The notes: a model not told the origin generated them from the sequence alone. Shown: positions 44,444 to 53,971, counted from the first letter of the stretch. The stretch: DNA of 64,000 bases from DATFQI01 sp963831105 (GCA_963831105.1 CAWHOS010000009.1:248001-312000), one strand, 5' to 3'. Numbers and translations are program-made.

Positions 44444-45644
44444 TCAGGCCTCCGAGGCCAGCTCCGCCGCGCTCGGCACGTTCTCGGCGGGCACCGTGAG
44501 CGCGTGCGAGAGCGCCTCGATCGAGAGCACGCCGGCGACGCGGCCGTCCTTGTCGACCACCGGCCCGTACTGCGAGTCGGCCGAGAGCAGGTCCGACAGC
44601 GCGTCGCGCAGGATGTCGTCGAGCTCCACGACCGGCTCGGCGGGGGAGCGGAAGTCCTCGCGCACCCGCTCGCTCTGGAGGCCGCGCTCGGACAGCCAGC
44701 CCATCGGGCCGGCCCGACTCGTCCACGACGAGCGGGATCTCGAGGTCGGCGTCGGCGAGCTTGGCCTTCACCTCGGAGACCGGCTCGCCGATCCGCACCA
44801 GCGGCGCCTTCCAGAGGTCGATGTCGCGCACGCGCTGCAGCGCGAGCCGCTTCAGCGCCCGGTCGGAGCCGACGAAGTCCTCGACGAACGGCGAGGCGGG
44901 GTACATCAGCAGCTCGGCCGGGGTGGCGTACTGGGCCAGGATCCCGCCCTCCTTGAGGATCGCGATCCGGTCGCCCATCTTGATCGCCTCGTCGATGTCG
45001 TGGGTGACGAAGACGATCGTCTTGCGCAGCTCGGCCTGGAGGCGCAGGAACTCGTTCTGCAGTCGCTCGCGGTTGATCGGGTCGATCGCGCCGAACGGCT
45101 CGTCCATCAGCATCAGCGGCGGGTCGGCCGCGAGCGCGCGGGCGACGCCGACGCGCTGGCGCTGGCCGCCCGAGAGCTGGCTCGGGTAGCGGTCGCGGAA
45201 GTCGGCGGGCAGGCCGACGATCTCCAGCAGCTCCTCGACGCGGGCGCTCGTGCGCTTCTTGTCCCAGCCGAGCAGGTGGGGGACGGTGGCGATGTTCTCG
45301 CCGATCGTCTTGTGCGGGAACAGGCCGATCTGCTGGATCACGTAGCCGATCTCGCGCCGCAGCTCGGACGGCCGCTGGTCGCGGACGCTCTTGCCGCCGA
45401 TCAGGATGTCGCCGTCGGTGATGTCGATCATCCGGTTGACCATCCGCATCGCGGTGGTCTTGCCGCAGCCCGACGGGCCCACGAGGACGCAGATGTCACC
45501 CGCGGGGACCTCGAGCGAGAGCTTGTCGACGGCCGGCTTCTCCGCACCGGGGTAGTGCTTGACCACCTCTCGTAGCTCGAGCGGTGCTGCGTGTGCGCCG
45601 TTGCCGGCGGCCCCGGGTTGGGCGTTGGTTTCGGTGGTTGACAA
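44444..45644 (-). CDS. Osmoprotectant ABC transporter ATPase with CBS domains, one apparent frameshift
   Basis: About 399 residues. ABC domain: Walker A GPSGCGKTT, signature QLSGGQRQRVG, Walker B MLMDEPFGAIDP and switch His in FVTHDIDEA. A C-terminal tandem CBS pair follows, which in OpuA-type transporters senses ionic strength. An extra base at 44706-44708 (CCC in sense) separates VVDESGRP from MGWLSERGLQSERVREDF; afterwards the frame is clean to TGA at 44444. Confidence 0.9.
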
Positions 45645-45706
45645 GCGGGGTCTCCCGTTGGTGAGGGGCGCCGACTCTAACGACAGCCTGAGCGGTTCCG
45701 TGCCGC

Positions 45707-46694
45707 CTAGCCGCTCGCTAGCAAGCCGTTCTCCGTCAGGTACGCCTTGGCGACGGCCGCCGGTTCGAGGCCGTCGAGATCGACTCTCGCGTTGAGCTCC
45801 TGCATGTTCTCGTCGGTCAGCTTGGCCTGGATCTTCTCAAGCGTGCTCGGCAGGTCGGGCCCTGCCCGGTCGGCGATCTCCTTACGCATCACCAGACTCG
45901 AGTTCTGCGGGCCGAACATGCTCTGATCATCCTCCAGCAGCACCTCGGACTCCCGCTGGATCTGCGGATCCGTCGTGAAAACGATCGATACGTCCGCTTT
46001 CCCGGAGGTGAGTACCTCGTGGCGCTGGGGGATCTGGACCTCCATGAAGCGGCCGAACTTCAGCTCGTAGACCTGCTCCAGGCCGCGCAGGCAGTCGAGG
46101 CGCTCCCGGCACTCGGGGGAGCCGGCGAGCGTGAGCTCGGAGGCCTCGCCGGAGAGGTCGGAGATCTTCTGCAGGTCGAGCCTCGCCGCGGTCTCCTTGG
46201 TGACCGCGACCTCGTTGGAGGAGGTGAACGGCGTCGGCGGGAAGGCGACCATCCCGATCTCCGCGAAGTTCTTCTTGGCCTCCTCGTAGGCCCGCTTCGG
46301 ATCCTTGGGCAGATCGTCGGGCTCGGTGCCGAAGAACGACTGCAGCGCGGTGCCCGTGTACTCGGGGTAGGCGTCGATCTCCTTGCTCTTGAGCGCCTTC
46401 AGCGCGACGTGCTCGTCGCCGAGGTCGAGCTTGGTCTGCACGTCGTAGCCCGCGGCGCGCAGGCCCTGGGCGTAGATCTCGCCCAGCACGCGCTGCTCCG
46501 TGAAGTTCTTGGAGCCGATCGTGAAGCGAGACCTTGGCGTTGGCCTCGTCGCGCTGGATGGCCGAGGCGCCGCTCCCGGCGGTCGGCGTGGCGGTCTTCG
46601 CCCCGTCGGAGGAGTCCTCGGAGCCGCAGCCGGACAGCAGCGCGCCCGGCAGGGCGAGCGCGAGCAGCACCAGGAGCAGTCGCGTTTTCGTCAT
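45707..46694 (-). CDS. Second osmoprotectant-binding lipoprotein, one apparent frameshift
   Basis: About 328 residues. Lipobox PGALLSGC, then an OpuAC-type domain similar to the protein at 41957-42949 (EQRVLGEIYAQGLRAAGYDV, DAYPEYTGTALQSFFG, SGKADVSIVFTTD). An extra base near 46525-46528 separates NAKVS from FTIGSKNFTEQ. It precedes the ATPase by 62 bp on the same strand, so the transporter genes are flanked by two related binding proteins. Confidence 0.88.
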
Positions 46695-46735
46695 CGGGCG
46701 AGGAGGGCCCCGGGGCGGAAGACGGGGCCGCGGCG

Positions 46736-46762
46736 ATCCTACCTGCCGCGCTGGACGGTCAA
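46736..46762 (-). promoter_or_regulatory. Promoter candidate for the osmoprotectant operon
   Basis: On the minus strand TTGACC (46762-46757) and TAGGAT (46741-46736) are 15 nt apart, slightly short, 41 nt before the binding-protein ATG. The 13-bp palindrome GGGGTCAGACCCC (46765-46777) abuts its -35 side and overlaps the gatD stop. Confidence 0.4.
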
Positions 46763-46768
46763 GCGGGG

Positions 46769-47522
46769 TCAGACCCCGGCGGCGCGCCGCGCGGCGGCGT
46801 GCGCGGCGTCCTCGAACGCGTCGTCCAGCGGCGGGAGCTCGCTCGGGTCGAGCCCGAGCGCGGTGGCCGTCAGCCAGTCGGCGAACCAGGAGTTCTTGGG
46901 AAGCAGCGGGCCGTGGAGGTACGTGCCCAGCACGGTGCCGTGGGCGCCGCCGCGGACGCCCTCGAAGCCGCTGGCGCCGTCGTTGCCGTGGCCCTTGAGG
47001 ACGCGGCCGAGCGGCGTGGCGCCTTCTCCGAGGCGCGTCCGGCCGCCGTGGTTCTCGAAGCCTGCAAGAACGGTGCCTGACACCTTTCTTGCACCGAGGT
47101 CGACCTCGATCGCGACGTTGCCGATCAGCCGCGGGACCGTCCTCGCGCACCGTCTCGAGGTCGACGAGCCCGAGTCCGGGCAGGTGCTCGTCGCCGAACG
47201 CGTAGCCGTGGCCGAGCAGCTGGTAGCCGCCGCAGACGCCGAACAGGACGGCGCCGCGGCCGGCGGCGGCGTGCAGCGCGTCGCGCTTGACGGTGGCGAG
47301 GTCGCGCGCGCAGAGCGCCTGGTCGCGGTCCTGGCCGCCGCCGAGGTAGAAGAGGTCGTGCGCGTCCGGGTCGACCTCGTCGCCGAGCCCGGAGCCCGTG
47401 AGCTCGAAGCCGATCCCGCGCCAGGCGCAGCGGCGCTCGAGCAGCAGCAGGTTGCCGCGGTCGGCGTAGATGTTCATCAGGTCGGGATAGAGCGCGCACA
47501 CGCGCAGCAGGAGATCAGCCAC
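46769..47522 (-). CDS. gatD: Lipid II isoglutaminyl synthase, glutaminase subunit GatD; one apparent frameshift
   Basis: About 250 residues, CobQ-like class I glutamine amidotransferase. Nucleophile Cys is in LFGVCGGYQLLG and the His in GTYLHGPLLPKN. GatD feeds ammonia to MurT to amidate D-Glu of lipid II. Start MADLLLRVCALYPDLMNIY is typical. An extra base at 47133-47135 (CCC in sense) separates ETVREDGP from RLIGNVAIEVDL. A nested inverted repeat (47063-47093) lies in frame just after this point. Overlaps the methyltransferase by 8 bp. Confidence 0.9.
47063..47093. repeat. Nested inverted repeat inside gatD
   Basis: TGCAAGAA (47063-47070) and TTCTTGCA (47086-47093) enclose GGTGCCTGACACC (47072-47084), itself an imperfect palindrome. 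It is read in frame as part of ARKVSGTVLA. A related 13-bp palindrome, GGGGTCAGACCCC, is at the gatD stop (46765-46777). Confidence 0.7.
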
Positions 47523-48237
47523 GCAGCATCACCACCGTGGAGCCGACGTGCTCGAGCGTGGGCGGGACCTCGAGCGGCGGCTCGGCGTGCAGGCCGTGCG
47601 CCTCGGCCTCCTCGGCGAGATCCTCGGCGCTGAGCCTGCGCAGCTCGATCACGTCGTCCTCGCTCGTGCGGGTGCCGTCGGGCGCCACGACCTGGCGGAT
47701 CCGCTCGATCCGCACCGCGCCGGGCCGCTCGCGCACGGCGACCGGCTGGGAGAGGAACCGGTGCCCGTCGGCCTCGCCGACGTCGGGCGCGGGCAGGGCG
47801 GAGTGCTCCTCGAAGGGCTCGAGCTCGTCGGCGATCGCCGCCGCCAGGAGCCCGCCGCCGGCGAGCGCGCGCCGCGCGGAGGCGAAGAACCCGCCGCGGG
47901 CGTCGCGGCCGGGCAGCAGCTGCAGGGTCTGCATCGGCACGGCGATCAGCGCGAAGCGCGCCGGGAGCTCGAAGGAGGCTGCATCCGCGCGCACGGTCTC
48001 GACCTCCACGCCGGCCGCGCGGGCGCGTTCGGCGAGCACGGCGAGCAGCTCGCCGTCGCGGTCGAGCGCCGTCACGTCGAACCCGTCGCCGGCGAGCCGC
48101 AGCGCGACGCGGCCCGTCCCGGCGCCGACGTCGAGCACCGGGCCGCCGGCCGAGCGCGCCAGCTCGCGCCACAGCGTCAGGTCGGCGTCGTAGCCGCCGC
48201 ACTCCACGTCGTGCCAGACCACGTGCGCGGAGGTCAT
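47515..48237 (-). CDS. SAM-dependent methyltransferase between murT and gatD
   Basis: 240 residues, class I methyltransferase: motif I VLDVGAGTGRVALRLA, ALDRDGELLAVLAERA and FALIAVPMQTLQLLPG. ATGA overlap with murT and overlap with gatD show tight coupling, but murT and gatD are normally adjacent. Target unknown; a cell-wall precursor is only a guess from position. Confidence 0.8.
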   Translation of the reverse strand: MTSAHVVWHDVECGGYDADLTLWRELARSAGGPVLDVGAGTGRVALRLAGDGFDVTALDRDGELLAVLAERARAAGVEVETVRADAASFELPARFALIAVPMQTLQLLPGRDARGGFFASARRALAGGGLLAAAIADELEPFEEHSALPAPDVGEADGHRFLSQPVAVRERPGAVRIERIRQVVAPDGTRTSEDDVIELRRLSAEDLAEEAEAHGLHAEPPLEVPPTLEHVGSTVVMLRG

Positions 48238-49642
48238 CGCCAGTACTCCTTCGCCTGGCCGCGGCGGGCCAGCAGCTCGCGCAGCTCGAGCAGCGCGGTG
48301 TAGGTGGGCAGCGCGTAGAGCGGGCCGGTGCCGTCCGCCGAGCGCCGCGTCGAGGCCGTCCTCGAGGTCCTCGACCACCCGCAGGCGGTCCGCCTCGACG
48401 CCCGCGTACTTCATCCGCAGGGCGAGCTCGGCCGCACGGGTGCCCGAGCAGGTCATCCGCCGCACGTGCGGGGCGAGGACCTCCCAGTCGGCGTCCCAGA
48501 CCCAGGAGACGTCGCGCCCGTCGGCGGTGCGGTCGTTGAGCACGCCGAAGACGTCCAGGTCGCGGCCCTCGAGCGTGAGCGTGCGCAGGACCTCGTTGGC
48601 GCCGGCGGGGTTCTTGACGAGCAGGATCGAGGTCGGGCGCCCGCCGAGGTCGATCGTCTCGGCGCGCCCGAACGCCGGGGCGACGCCGGCCAGCCCGGCC
48701 GCGACGTCGGCGAGCGGGACCTCGAGCGCGAGGCACAGCGCGGCCGCGCCGAGCGCGTTGTAGACGTTGTAGAGGCCGGGCAGCGGCAGCTCGACGCGGT
48801 GCGACTCGCCGCCGTGGGTGAGCGTGAAGGCGGCGCTGCGGATCCCGCGCAGCTCCACGTCGCTGCCGACGACGGCCGGCTCGGGGCGGCGCCGGCCGCA
48901 GTTGGGGCAGTGGTAGCGGCCGAGGTGGGCGAGGTAGACGGTCTCGTAGACGTAGGCGTGGCCGCAGCGGCGGCAGTGCTTGGAGTCGGAGGCGTGCTGG
49001 AGCTCCGGCAGCGCGAGCGCGTCGTCCTCGACCCCGAAGTACAGCGCGCCGCGAGCGGGGTCGGGGCCGGGCCCCGTGTCCGCGGCGCGGCCGAGGTCGG
49101 CGACCAGCGGGTCGTCGGCGTTGAGCACCAGCGCCGAAGCGGCGCCGCGGCGCGCCACCAGCTCGGCCCAGCGGTCGGCGATGATGTCCAGCTCGCCGTA
49201 GCGGTCGAGCTGGTCGCGGAACAGGTTGGAGAGCAGGATCGCGCGCGGCTCGACCTCCTCGACGACCGCGCCGAGCCAGAACTCGTCGACCTCGAAGAGG
49301 CCGAGGTCGCCGTCGAGCTCGCGCCCGCCGCGCCGCGCGGCCGCCGCCAGCGCGCTCGCCACGCCGCCGACCATGTTCGCGCCCGGCGCGGTTGTGCACG
49401 AGCCGGGTGCCGGCGCGCTCGAGCACCGTCGAGACCATCGCCGCCGTGGTCGTCTTGCCGTTGGTGGCGGAGATCACGACGCTGCCGCGCGAGAGCCGGC
49501 CCGCGAGCCGCTCGATCGCGTGCGGCTCCAGGCGCGTGAGCACCTTCCCGGGCAGGGAGGTGCCGCCGCCGCGGCCGGTGGCGCGGGCGAGGCCGCCGAC
49601 GGCGCGGGCGGCCGCCAGCCCGGCCGCGAGCCGCACCGTCAT
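48234..49642 (-). CDS. murT: Lipid II isoglutaminyl synthase, Mur-ligase subunit MurT; two apparent frameshifts
   Basis: About 468 residues. ATP-binding motif ISATNGKTTTAAM, the four-Cys zinc ribbon (CRRCGHAYVYET and YHCPNCGRRRPE) diagnostic of MurT, and the C-terminal DUF1727 part. MurT activates the D-Glu carboxylate of lipid II. Extra bases lie at 49382-49384 (sense GGG, between VHNRAG and ANMVGGVAS) and at 48333-48338 (between GLDAALG and DGTGPLYALPTYTALLELRE); correcting the second gives KEYWR and a TGA overlapping the next gene. Confidence 0.9.
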
Positions 49643-50509
49643 GGCGCCAGCACGCGCAGCGTGCCGGGGAGGACGTCGACGGTGGCCGGGAGGTCGGCGA
49701 TCGGGTCGCCGTCGGCGTAGGCCGGGAACGGGCGATCGGCGTGGAAGGAGACGCTGCGCCCCCGCAGCAGGTGGATCCCGGGCTCGTCCAGGTGGGTGCC
49801 CTTGAAGACCTTCGGCAGGCTGGCGAGGTAGCGCCGCTTCGGGACGTCCTCGACGAGCACGACGTCCAGCAGCCCGTCGTCGAGGCTCGCGTCCGGGACG
49901 AGGTACATGCCGCTGCCGTAGACGCCCGAGTTGGACACGGCGACGCAGTACCCGTCGAACTCGCGCGTCTCACCGTCGACGGAGACGGTCCAGCGGGCCG
50001 TCTTCCACTTCGCGAGCGCGCGCAGCGCGGCATAGGCGTAGACCGCGGTGCCGAGCGGCAGCGTGTTGTCGTTGGCGATCCGGTTGGCGTCGGAGTCCAG
50101 GCCGGCGCTGAGGATGCCGAGGAACGTGCGGTCGCCGACGGTGGCGAGATCGACCCGCCGCTCCGCGTTGTTCAGCAGGCGGCAGGCGGCGACGGGGTCG
50201 GCCGGGATGCCGAGCTTGCGCGCGAAGTCGTTGCCGCGGCCGCCGGGCAGCACGGCGAGCACGGCGGCGCCGTCGCGCAGCTCCCCGGCCACGGCGCCCG
50301 TGAGCCCGTCACCGCCCATCGCCGCCACGATCTCGCCGGCGGCCGCGGCGCGGCGCGAGCACTCGCGGGCGTGCTCCATCGAGGTCGTGCGCTCGACGTG
50401 GAAGCGCAGGCCCATGCCGCGCAGCTCCGCCTCGACGGCGCGGCAGCAGCTTGGCGGCGCGGCCGGCGCCGGCGGTCGGGTTGACGATCAGGCAGAGGTC
50501 GCGGTCCAT
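49639..50509 (-). CDS. Diacylglycerol kinase-family lipid kinase, one apparent frameshift
   Basis: About 289 residues. NPTAGAGRAAKLLP and AAMGGDGLTGAVAGEL (GGDGT-type) are the catalytic signatures; LPGGRGNDFARKLGIP and the C-terminal beta-sandwich domain follow. These kinases phosphorylate diacylglycerol or related lipids. An extra base near 50437-50443 separates KLLP from AVEAELRGMGLRFHV. Overlaps murT by 4 bp. Confidence 0.9.
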
Positions 50510-50521
50510 GGCGGGCGGTTT

Positions 50522-51316
50522 CTACTGAAGCACCAGCGCCGCGAGCGACTCCGCGACGTGGGTGGGCTTCGGGTCCGCGGCCTCGGCCTGCGTGCGGGTG
50601 GCGCCGCCCGTGAGCACGAGCGCGGAGTCCATCCCCGCACGGCGCGCGCCGAGGACGTCGATCTCCAGCCGGTCGCCCACGGCGATGCAGCGGCCCTCGC
50701 CGAGCCGGTCGCGCGCGGCCTCGTACATCGCCGGCTCCGGCTTGCCCGCGACCCGGTCGGCCGTGCGCCCGGCGGCCGTCTCGACCGCGGCCAGCACCGC
50801 GCCCGTGGCGGGCCACGGCCCGTCGGGCATCGGGAAGGTCGCGTCGCGGGTGGCGCCGATCAGCTCCGCGCCGCGGAGCACCGCCTGGGCCGCGATCCGC
50901 AGCTCCTCGTAGGTGAGCGCCTCGTGCGCGCCGACCACGACGACGTCGGCGCGGGAGGCGAACTCGGTGCGGTTGACGATCCGCATCCCGGCCTCGGCGA
51001 CGTGGTCGACGAGCGCCTGGGTGCCGACGACGAACGCCGCGCCGCCGTTGCGCTCGGTCAGCATGAACTGGATCGTCGCGCCGACGGTCACGACCTCGCT
51101 CAGCGCGGCCTGGAACCCGAGCCGCCACAGCTTGCGGACGAACTCCTCGGGTGCGTGGCGCACGTCGTTGGTGAGGAAGGCGACCGCCTTGCCGGCGTCG
51201 CGCAGGGCCGCGACGGCCTCCGGCGCCCCCTCGAGGGCCTCGTCTCCGACCCACAGGCATCCGTCGAGGTCCAGCAGGACCTGGTCGTAGCGGGCGATGC
51301 GCGGGGTGAGCGTCAC
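50522..51316 (-). CDS. HAD-superfamily phosphatase, NagD type
   Basis: 264 residues, HAD-IIA. Motif I VLLDLDGCLWVGD (nucleophile Asp), motif II FLTNDVR, VAGKPEPAMYEAA and motif IV VGDRLEIDVLGARRAG. Such enzymes dephosphorylate phosphoglycolate, p-nitrophenyl phosphate or nucleotides. It precedes the lipid kinase by 12 bp on the same strand. Confidence 0.9.
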   Translation of the reverse strand: MTLTPRIARYDQVLLDLDGCLWVGDEALEGAPEAVAALRDAGKAVAFLTNDVRHAPEEFVRKLWRLGFQAALSEVVTVGATIQFMLTERNGGAAFVVGTQALVDHVAEAGMRIVNRTEFASRADVVVVGAHEALTYEELRIAAQAVLRGAELIGATRDATFPMPDGPWPATGAVLAAVETAAGRTADRVAGKPEPAMYEAARDRLGEGRCIAVGDRLEIDVLGARRAGMDSALVLTGGATRTQAEAADPKPTHVAESLAALVLQ

Positions 51317-51340
51317 TCCCGCTGTCTATCATCGCCGCCC

Positions 51341-52021
51341 ATGTCGCGCCCCGGACTCCTCGCCCTGCTGCTGGCCTGCGTGCTCGGCATCGCCGCCTGC
51401 GGGGGCGGGAACGACTCCGAGAGCGACGCCACGCCGGAGCCCGAGCCGCCCTCCGCGGCCGAGACGGCGGGCTGCGAGCAGGTCCAGGCGCCGACCCCGA
51501 AGGACGCGGGCAAGCTCGCCAAGCCCAAGGAGCGCCTGAAGGCCGGCGGCAAGTACGTCGCGACCGTGGTGACGAGCTGCGGCGAGTTCAAGATCGCGCT
51601 CGACCCCAAGCAGGCCCCGCGCACCGGCGGCTCGTTCAAGTACCTCGCCGACAAGGGCTTCTACGACGGCCTGACCTTCCACCGCATCGTCGCCGGCTTC
51701 GTGATCCAGGGCGGCGACCCCAAGGGCGACGGCACGGGCGGCCCGGGCTACACCGTGGTCGAGAAGCCCCCGGCCGGGCTGACCTACACCAAGGGCGTCG
51801 TCGCGATGGCCAAGGGCGGCAACGAGCCTCCGGGCGCCTCGGGCAGCCAGTGGTTCGTCGTGACCGCCGAGGACGCCCAGCTCCCGCCGGACTACGCGCT
51901 GCTCGGCAAGGTCACCGAGGGCCAGGACGTCGTCGACAAGATCGGGGCCGTGCCGACCACCCCCGACGAGCAGCCGACGGAGCCGGTGGTCATCCGGTCG
52001 GTCAAGGTCACCGGGTCGTAA
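51341..52021 (+). CDS. Lipoprotein cyclophilin-type peptidyl-prolyl isomerase
   Basis: 226 residues. Signal and lipobox (LACVLGIAAC), a Glu/Pro linker, then a cyclophilin domain: FYDGLTFHRIVAGFVIQGGD with the catalytic Arg, GVVAMAKGGNEPPGASGSQW with the conserved Gln, and LLGKVTEGQDVVDKI. Assists folding of exported proteins outside the membrane. The stop overlaps the edge of the repeat element at 52022. Confidence 0.92.
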   Translation: MSRPGLLALLLACVLGIAACGGGNDSESDATPEPEPPSAAETAGCEQVQAPTPKDAGKLAKPKERLKAGGKYVATVVTSCGEFKIALDPKQAPRTGGSFKYLADKGFYDGLTFHRIVAGFVIQGGDPKGDGTGGPGYTVVEKPPAGLTYTKGVVAMAKGGNEPPGASGSQWFVVTAEDAQLPPDYALLGKVTEGQDVVDKIGAVPTTPDEQPTEPVVIRSVKVTGS

Positions 52022-52170
52022 GTCAAATGCGGCTGGGTAGGGGAGCGGGGGAGCCACCCGCGCCCCCACTCCCGGCGCGACCCCGGAGTTGTTCAGCCTG
52101 AGGCTGAACAACTCCGGGCTCAACGCGGAGCGGGCCGCTCCCTCACCCTCCCTACCCAGCCGCCGTTGAC
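52022..52170. repeat. 149-bp intergenic element with inverted-repeat ends, copy A
   Basis: The left end reads GTCAAATGCGGCTGGGTAGG; the right end, complemented, reads GTCAACGGCGGCTGGGTAGG, matching at 18 of 20. Inside the left arm is GGGGGAGCCACCCG, shared with copy B at 61745-61888. The centre holds palindrome copy 3. It fills the space between the cyclophilin and ogt genes, which converge. Confidence 0.85.
52086..52114. repeat. 29-bp palindromic repeat, copy 3
   Basis: Core identical to copy 1: GAGTTGTTCAGCCT and AGGCTGAACAACTC around a central G. CCCG before and CGGG after extend the perfect pairing to 52082-52118. It is nested in the larger element at 52022-52170. Confidence 0.9.
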
Positions 52171-52181
52171 GTTCGCCGGTG

Positions 52182-52751
52182 CTACAGCGCGCCTTCGAGC
52201 TCCAGCAGCACCTTCTTGCGCGCCGGCCCGCCGCCGTAATTGCCGATCCCGCCCGTGCTGGGCAGCACGCGGTGGCACGGCACCACGATCGGGACGGGGT
52301 TGCGGGCGCAGGCCGTCGCCGCGGCCCTGAAGGCGCGCGGGTTGCCCGAGCGCTCGGCGAGCTTGCCGTACGTGACGACCTCGCCGCGGCGGACGGTGTC
52401 GTGCAGCGTCTCGAGCACGGTGCGGCGGAACGGGGCGTGGACGAACCCGAGGTCGACCGGGAGGTCGAGCACGGAGGCGTCGCCCTCGAGGTAGGCCGAG
52501 AGCGCGTCGCGGGCGCCGGCCAGCTCGCGGTCGGAGGCGATCACGCGCGGGCCGAGCTCGGCGGCGACGCCGGCCAGCAGCGCGTCCTCGGGCTCCTCCT
52601 CGAAGCCGACGCGGACGATGCCGTTCGGGCCCTGGACCACCAGCAGGCGGCCGAGCGGGGTGCTCAGGCGGGTGAAGACCGCGTCGGCGAGGCCTTCGCG
52701 GACGGCGGCGGAGGCGACGGCCTCCAGCAGGGAGTCGGGGAGCGGGGTCAT
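52182..52751 (-). CDS. ogt: Methylated-DNA-protein-cysteine methyltransferase
   Basis: 189 residues. The suicide Cys lies in IVVPCHRVLPSTGGIGNYGG; the helix-turn-helix GEVVTYGKLAERSGNPRAFR inserts into DNA. Repairs O6-alkylguanine by irreversible self-alkylation. It overlaps the ECF sigma gene by 4 bp, suggesting joint control. Confidence 0.94.
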   Translation of the reverse strand: MTPLPDSLLEAVASAAVREGLADAVFTRLSTPLGRLLVVQGPNGIVRVGFEEEPEDALLAGVAAELGPRVIASDRELAGARDALSAYLEGDASVLDLPVDLGFVHAPFRRTVLETLHDTVRRGEVVTYGKLAERSGNPRAFRAAATACARNPVPIVVPCHRVLPSTGGIGNYGGGPARKKVLLELEGAL

Positions 52752-53225
52752 GCGGCGTGCCTCTCTCGGAGCGTGCGGACGGCGGTGGACACGCGCTGGC
52801 GCGCGGCCTGCGGGGAGCAGCCGAGCCGCCCGGCGATGTGGTCGTAGTCGAGGTCCTCGACGAAGCGCAGCCGCAGGGGCTCGCGCGACGCCTCGGGGAG
52901 CGGGGCGATCAGCGCCTCGAAGGCGCCGTCGGCGTCGACGTCGTCGGTGACGCCGACCTCAGGCGGCTCGGCGACGGGCCGCTCGCGCGGGCGTGCGCGG
53001 TGGGCGTCGATCGCGGCCGTGGTGGTGATGCGGTACAGCCACGCGCGCAGATGCTCGGCGTGGCGCAGCCGCGGGTAGGCGCGCAGCGCGCGCAGGAAGG
53101 CGTCCTGGAGCACGTCCTCGGCGTGCTCGGGGCCCGCCACGCGGCGGGCGTGGGCGAGCAGCTCGTCGCCGTGCGCCTCGACGAGGCTCCAGAACGGGGG
53201 CAATGCCGGTGCGTTCGCGGTCACA
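52748..53225 (-). CDS. ECF-family RNA polymerase sigma factor
   Basis: 158 residues from GTG 53225. Region 2: LLAHARRVAGPEHAEDVLQD and LRAWLYRITTTAAIDAHR; region 4: LPEASREPLRLRFVEDLDYD and CSPQAARQRVSTAVRTLRE. GGAGGAGG sits immediately before the GTG. A longer open frame to 53332 is Ala/Arg-rich and not family-like. No anti-sigma gene is adjacent; ogt follows directly. Confidence 0.88.
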
Positions 53226-53288
53226 CCTCCTCCAACGCGGCGGGCGCCGCTCGCGTGAGGCGGGTTGCGCGCGCCCGGCGCGGCGCGG

Positions 53289-53960
53289 CTACGTGCGCCC
53301 GCCGCCGCCACCGCCGGAGCGGCGCGCCGCACGGCCGGTGCCCATCGCGTTGGCGCGCTGCTCGGCCGCCTTGGCGCGGGCGGCCGACTGCCGGCGCCGT
53401 CCGATCAAGAACATGACCCCGAGCGCGGCCAGCACCAGCAGGAAGCCCCAGAAGATCGAGATGCCCGCGTCGAGGCCGCCGAACGGCAGCGCGACGAGCT
53501 GCACGAGACCCCAGCCCAGCGCCAGGGCGGCGACGATCAGCAGGATCACGATCAGGATGCCGCGCGCGCGCAGCAGCGGGTTGGAGCCCGGCGGCGGCGC
53601 GATCAGGCCCATGAAGCGCAGCAGCAGCAGCTGGCGGTTGGACGGGGGCGTCTGCCCGAGCTTCTCGGCCGCGACCTTGAGGTCGCCCGCGCGGCGCTCG
53701 GCGAGCGCCAGCGAGGCCTCCGCCATCCGGCGCAGCTGCAGGCGCTCCTGCGGGCGCGCGGCCGCGATCGCGGCGCGGAAGTGCTCGCGCGAGCGCTTGG
53801 CGTCCATGCGCTCCGCGGCACGGGCGCCGAGCAGCGCCTGGGCGGCGGCTCGGTAGCGCGTCTCGGCCTCCAGCTCCTCGTCGCTGCGGGTCTCGAGCTT
53901 CTGCATCGCCGCGAGAGCCGACTTGGACTCGACGCGCATCTGTCGCTGCTTCGGAGGCAT
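53289..53960 (-). CDS. Membrane protein of unknown function with helical N-terminal domain
   Basis: 223 residues. The N-terminal ~115 residues are charged and helical (KSALAAMQKLETRSDEELEA, REHFRAAIAAARPQERLQLR), then two TM helices (ILIVILLIVAALALGWGLV and ISIFWGFLLVLAALGVMFLI) and a basic, Gly-rich tail. I do not recognise the family. Confidence 0.6.
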   Translation of the reverse strand: MPPKQRQMRVESKSALAAMQKLETRSDEELEAETRYRAAAQALLGARAAERMDAKRSREHFRAAIAAARPQERLQLRRMAEASLALAERRAGDLKVAAEKLGQTPPSNRQLLLLRFMGLIAPPPGSNPLLRARGILIVILLIVAALALGWGLVQLVALPFGGLDAGISIFWGFLLVLAALGVMFLIGRRRQSAARAKAAEQRANAMGTGRAARRSGGGGGGRT

Positions 53961-53971
53961 GCGATCTGAGT

